From Amycolatopsis sp. CA-128772 (GTDB lineage: Bacteria; Actinomycetota; Actinomycetes; Mycobacteriales; Pseudonocardiaceae): 64,000 nt of DNA. Positions 61,833 through 64,000 of this stretch are shown here, piece after piece. The notes below the pieces were generated by a model, which saw nothing but the letters and a program-made list of their open reading frames with translations, was not told the DNA's origin and did not search any database. The DNA lies in contig NZ_PPHG01000071.1 in NCBI RefSeq assembly GCF_002904295.1, positions 1 through 64,000 on the forward strand, written 5' to 3'. Both the position numbers and the translations under genes were made by a program. Within the stretch, counting starts at the first letter, position 1, and each line of letters opens with the position of its first letter.

Positions 61833-62738
61833 GTGACTCGAATGGTGGCCGCCCTGGACGTGGGCGGGACGACGATCAAGGCCGCGTTGCTCGACGAGCA
61901 GCTGCAGCCCAAGGCGGCGCTGCGCGCGGAGACGGCGCGCGGCGCGGACGGGACGGCGCTGGCCGCGCAGACCGCGGACATCGTGGCCGCGCTCGCCGAG
62001 CAGGCGGGCACCGGGCAGCCGGCGGCGGTCGGGGTGGTGGTGCCGGGGATCGTCGACGAGCAGACCCGCGTCTGCCACTTCTCGGCCAACCTCGACTGGC
62101 GCGAGGTCCCCTTCGGCGAGCTGCTGGAGGACCGGCTCGGGCTGCCGGTCGCGTTCGGCCACGACGTCACCGCGGGCGGCATCGCCGAGTTCCGGGTCGG
62201 CGCGGGCCGGGGCGCGACGAACGCGGCGTTCATCCCGGTCGGCACCGGGATCGCCGCCGCGCTGCTGCTCGACGGCCGGATCCACCGCGCGCACGGCCAG
62301 GCCGGCGAGGTCGGGCACATCGACGTCGGCCACCCGGGCCGGTGCGGCTGCGGCGCGACCGGCTGCCTGGAGGCCATCTCGTCGGCGGCCGCGATCGCCC
62401 GCCGCTACACCGAGCGCACCGGCCGCCCGGCCGACGGCGCCCGCGAGGTCGTCGAGCTGGCCCGCCGCGGCGACGAGGTCGCGGTCACCGTGGTCCAGGA
62501 CGCTCTCGACGGGCTCGGCCACGGGATCCGGACGCTGCTGACGCTGCTCGGCCCGGAGGTGATCGTGCTCGGCGGCGGCCTCTTCACCGCGGCCGACTAC
62601 GTGCTGGAGCCGGTGCGGGAGTGGCTGGCCGCGCACCTGACGTTCCAGAAGATGCCGGAACTGCGGATCGCCGAGCTGGGCGACGAAGCCGGGCGCCTCG
62701 GCGCCGGGCTGCTCGCGTTCGACCTGCTGGGGAACTGA
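61833..62738 (+). CDS. ROK-family sugar kinase
   Basis: A 301-residue cytoplasmic kinase. ATP motif ALDVGGTTIKAALLD near residues 6-20, zinc motif CGCGATGCLEAISS with GHIDVGHPGR before it, and IPVGTGIAAALLLDG. Lacks an N-terminal HTH, so it is an enzyme rather than a NagC-type repressor; glucose or N-acetylglucosamine are likely substrates. GTG 61833 or ATG 61842 may be the start. Divergent from cbtB with a 12-bp inverted pair in between. Confidence 0.92.
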   Translation: MTRMVAALDVGGTTIKAALLDEQLQPKAALRAETARGADGTALAAQTADIVAALAEQAGTGQPAAVGVVVPGIVDEQTRVCHFSANLDWREVPFGELLEDRLGLPVAFGHDVTAGGIAEFRVGAGRGATNAAFIPVGTGIAAALLLDGRIHRAHGQAGEVGHIDVGHPGRCGCGATGCLEAISSAAAIARRYTERTGRPADGAREVVELARRGDEVAVTVVQDALDGLGHGIRTLLTLLGPEVIVLGGGLFTAADYVLEPVREWLAAHLTFQKMPELRIAELGDEAGRLGAGLLAFDLLGN

Positions 62739-62741
62739 CGC

Positions 62742-62778
62742 CGGAGGCCACCACCGGGCGGACCGGTGGTGGCCTCCG
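62742..62778. terminator. bidirectional hairpin after the ROK gene
   Basis: CGGAGGCCACCACC at 62742-62755 pairs perfectly with 62765-62778, with a 9-nt loop. It separates the convergent ROK and Dyp-peroxidase genes. Confidence 0.82.
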
Positions 62779-62792
62779 TCCCCCCCCCGGGA

Positions 62793-64000
62793 TCAGAGTG
62801 AACGCAGGAACGCCAGCGACGGCATGAAGAAGTACTCGCCGCCCCGCACGGTCACCGCCTGGGGGACCGGCTCGGCCGTCCGCTGCGCCGAGCCGCCCCA
62901 GTCCACGGTGTAGTCCGACGCCGCGCGCTCGCCCTGGCCGATCACCGGGTCCAGGCCCGGCGTGACGCCGTTGACCCGCGGGAAGCCCGGGTTGTCCGCC
63001 CAGAGCGCCTGGGTGAACTCGAACTGGTTGTCCAGCACGGAATTGAAGGCCATGAACAGCAGCCCGACCCCGCCGCTCGGCCGGGCCGCGGGCGGCACGT
63101 CGGCGTTCGGGTCGTCCGGTCGCTCCCCGTAGGTGACGCCGCGGCGGGCCATCAGGTGCCGCCGCTCGCCGTCCGGCTGCTCGGCGCCGCCGGAGCCGCG
63201 CGGGTTCGTCTTGCGGATGTGCGCCTGGAACGGGCACTTCAGCCCGTCGCGGTCGCTGTCGTAGGTGAAGTTGTTGGACACCGGGCTTTCCGCGCCGTCT
63301 TCCCGCTGGGTGGTCAGCGGCGTGCCGTCCTCGAAGCGGCCGATGAGCATCGCCCCGGCCCGCTCGCGGTCGTCGCCGGTTAGGCCGAGCGCGTCGGCCA
63401 GATCCGCCTCCGCCTGCTTGAACCGCCGGACGTTCTGCTCCAGTTTGCGGAAAACGAAATAGCTGCCGAAATGCACGCCGGGATCCGGCGCCGCGGTGTC
63501 GGGAACCAGCACCTGGTCGAGCGGCGCCGCCGGGTTCCACACGTTGACGCCGTCGGTGTTGTTCTTTTCCGCGTCGACGTCTTCGGTCAGGAACAACGGC
63601 TGGCTCCGGCCGTCGACGTACCCGAAGTGCTCGATGCCTTCGCCGCGCGCGTTGACCCGGCCCAGCCCGGTCTCCTCGGCGAGCACCGCCGCCGAGTCCG
63701 GCAGCAGGCCGAGGATCTCGTTGCGTCGGGCTGTCGCCGCTTTGTCGGTGGCGTCGCCGACGAGCACGACGGCGTGGATTTCCCCGTGGTAGCTCGGATC
63801 GAACGTCGAACGCGGCGGGTCGTTCAGCTTCCGCCGCGTCGCCGGGTCCGTCATCCCGCGCAGGAACGCCTCGTCCGGCGGGATGTTCTCGACGCCCAGC
63901 GCACGGTAGCCGGCCGCGGTGAGCCCGACGCCGACGTACGGCGTCCCCGCCGCGCCTCCGGCCTTGAACGTGCCCACCTCGTCGAGGTGGTCCTTGGCGG
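62793..64000 (-). CDS. Dyp-type peroxidase (partial at right edge)
   Basis: Haem peroxidase of the dye-decolourising family; about 402 codons are visible and the N-terminus lies beyond base 64000 (AKDHLDEVGTFK is still in frame at the edge). The distal GxxDG motif is in HFGYVDGRSQPLF, a haem-ligand region in CPFQAHIRKTNPR, and FMAFNSVLDNQFEFTQ follows. The chain has the insertions of the longer class of Dyp peroxidases. Whether a Tat signal exists cannot be seen. Confidence 0.9.
   Translation of the reverse strand, partial: AKDHLDEVGTFKAGGAAGTPYVGVGLTAAGYRALGVENIPPDEAFLRGMTDPATRRKLNDPPRSTFDPSYHGEIHAVVLVGDATDKAATARRNEILGLLPDSAAVLAEETGLGRVNARGEGIEHFGYVDGRSQPLFLTEDVDAEKNNTDGVNVWNPAAPLDQVLVPDTAAPDPGVHFGSYFVFRKLEQNVRRFKQAEADLADALGLTGDDRERAGAMLIGRFEDGTPLTTQREDGAESPVSNNFTYDSDRDGLKCPFQAHIRKTNPRGSGGAEQPDGERRHLMARRGVTYGERPDDPNADVPPAARPSGGVGLLFMAFNSVLDNQFEFTQALWADNPGFPRVNGVTPGLDPVIGQGERAASDYTVDWGGSAQRTAEPVPQAVTVRGGEYFFMPSLAFLRSL

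Overview
The window looks like an actinomycete chromosome, most likely Pseudonocardiaceae and Amycolatopsis-like. By eye the GC content is very high, GTG and TTG starts are common, and genes are packed with 4-nt stop/start overlaps. It carries an EmbC-family arabinosyltransferase (mycolata-type cell wall), a three-domain L,D-transpeptidase lipoprotein and a fused CobIJ. The genus is inferred from gene content only.

Left part (1-11.2 kb): a Tat-exported ferritin-like protein running off the left edge; two adjacent secreted proteins (a Pro-Val repeat protein and a 570-residue Gly/Ser/Thr/Asn repeat protein) closed by a strong hairpin; and an RsbW-type ATPase. Then comes a stretch of dead genes: remnants of a fasciclin protein, a CopC copper protein and a MacB-like permease. 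A TetR/SDR pair follows with three copies of a 13-bp operator-like site. Next is a decayed integrated element beside tRNA-Lys(CTT), holding a LuxR fragment, an FAD-monooxygenase fragment, two DNA-methyltransferase pieces and a tyrosine integrase with two internal deletions.

Middle (11.2-30.6 kb): mostly housekeeping genes. These are an L,D-transpeptidase, an MHS-family transporter, tRNA-His, oligoribonuclease, a HerA-like ATPase, a DUF3224 protein, an S1C protease without PDZ, an M20 hydrolase, a methyltransferase, an AlkA-like glycosylase, an M50-like protease, proA, a RibD-like protein with swapped domains, a GH18 chitinase, a two-component system and a GT39 glycosyltransferase.

Right part (30.6-61.7 kb): a near-complete aerobic cobalamin locus in several transcription units. 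They are cobN (minus, behind a cobalamin riboswitch); cobG-cobH-cobIJ (plus); cobL-cobM-Gfo/Idh-cobK-bluB (minus); chlID-cobO-cobB-cobC (plus); cobU-cobT-cobS (minus); cobD-cobQ (plus); and cbtB-cbtA (minus, behind a second riboswitch). Together they make and amidate the corrin ring, insert cobalt, adenosylate it, and build and attach the nucleotide loop. Only the two cobalt-handling units (chelatase CobN and transporter CbtAB) have riboswitches. I see no cobA, cobF or cobR here. Interleaved are a small XRE regulator with an ABC exporter, the arabinosyltransferase, and a VOC/WYL pair. The right end holds a ROK protein and a Dyp-type peroxidase cut by the edge.

A recurring oddity is short tandem repeats lying just 3' of genes at five places. 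At two of them the units carry degenerate copies of the neighbouring gene's own 3' end, stop codon included.
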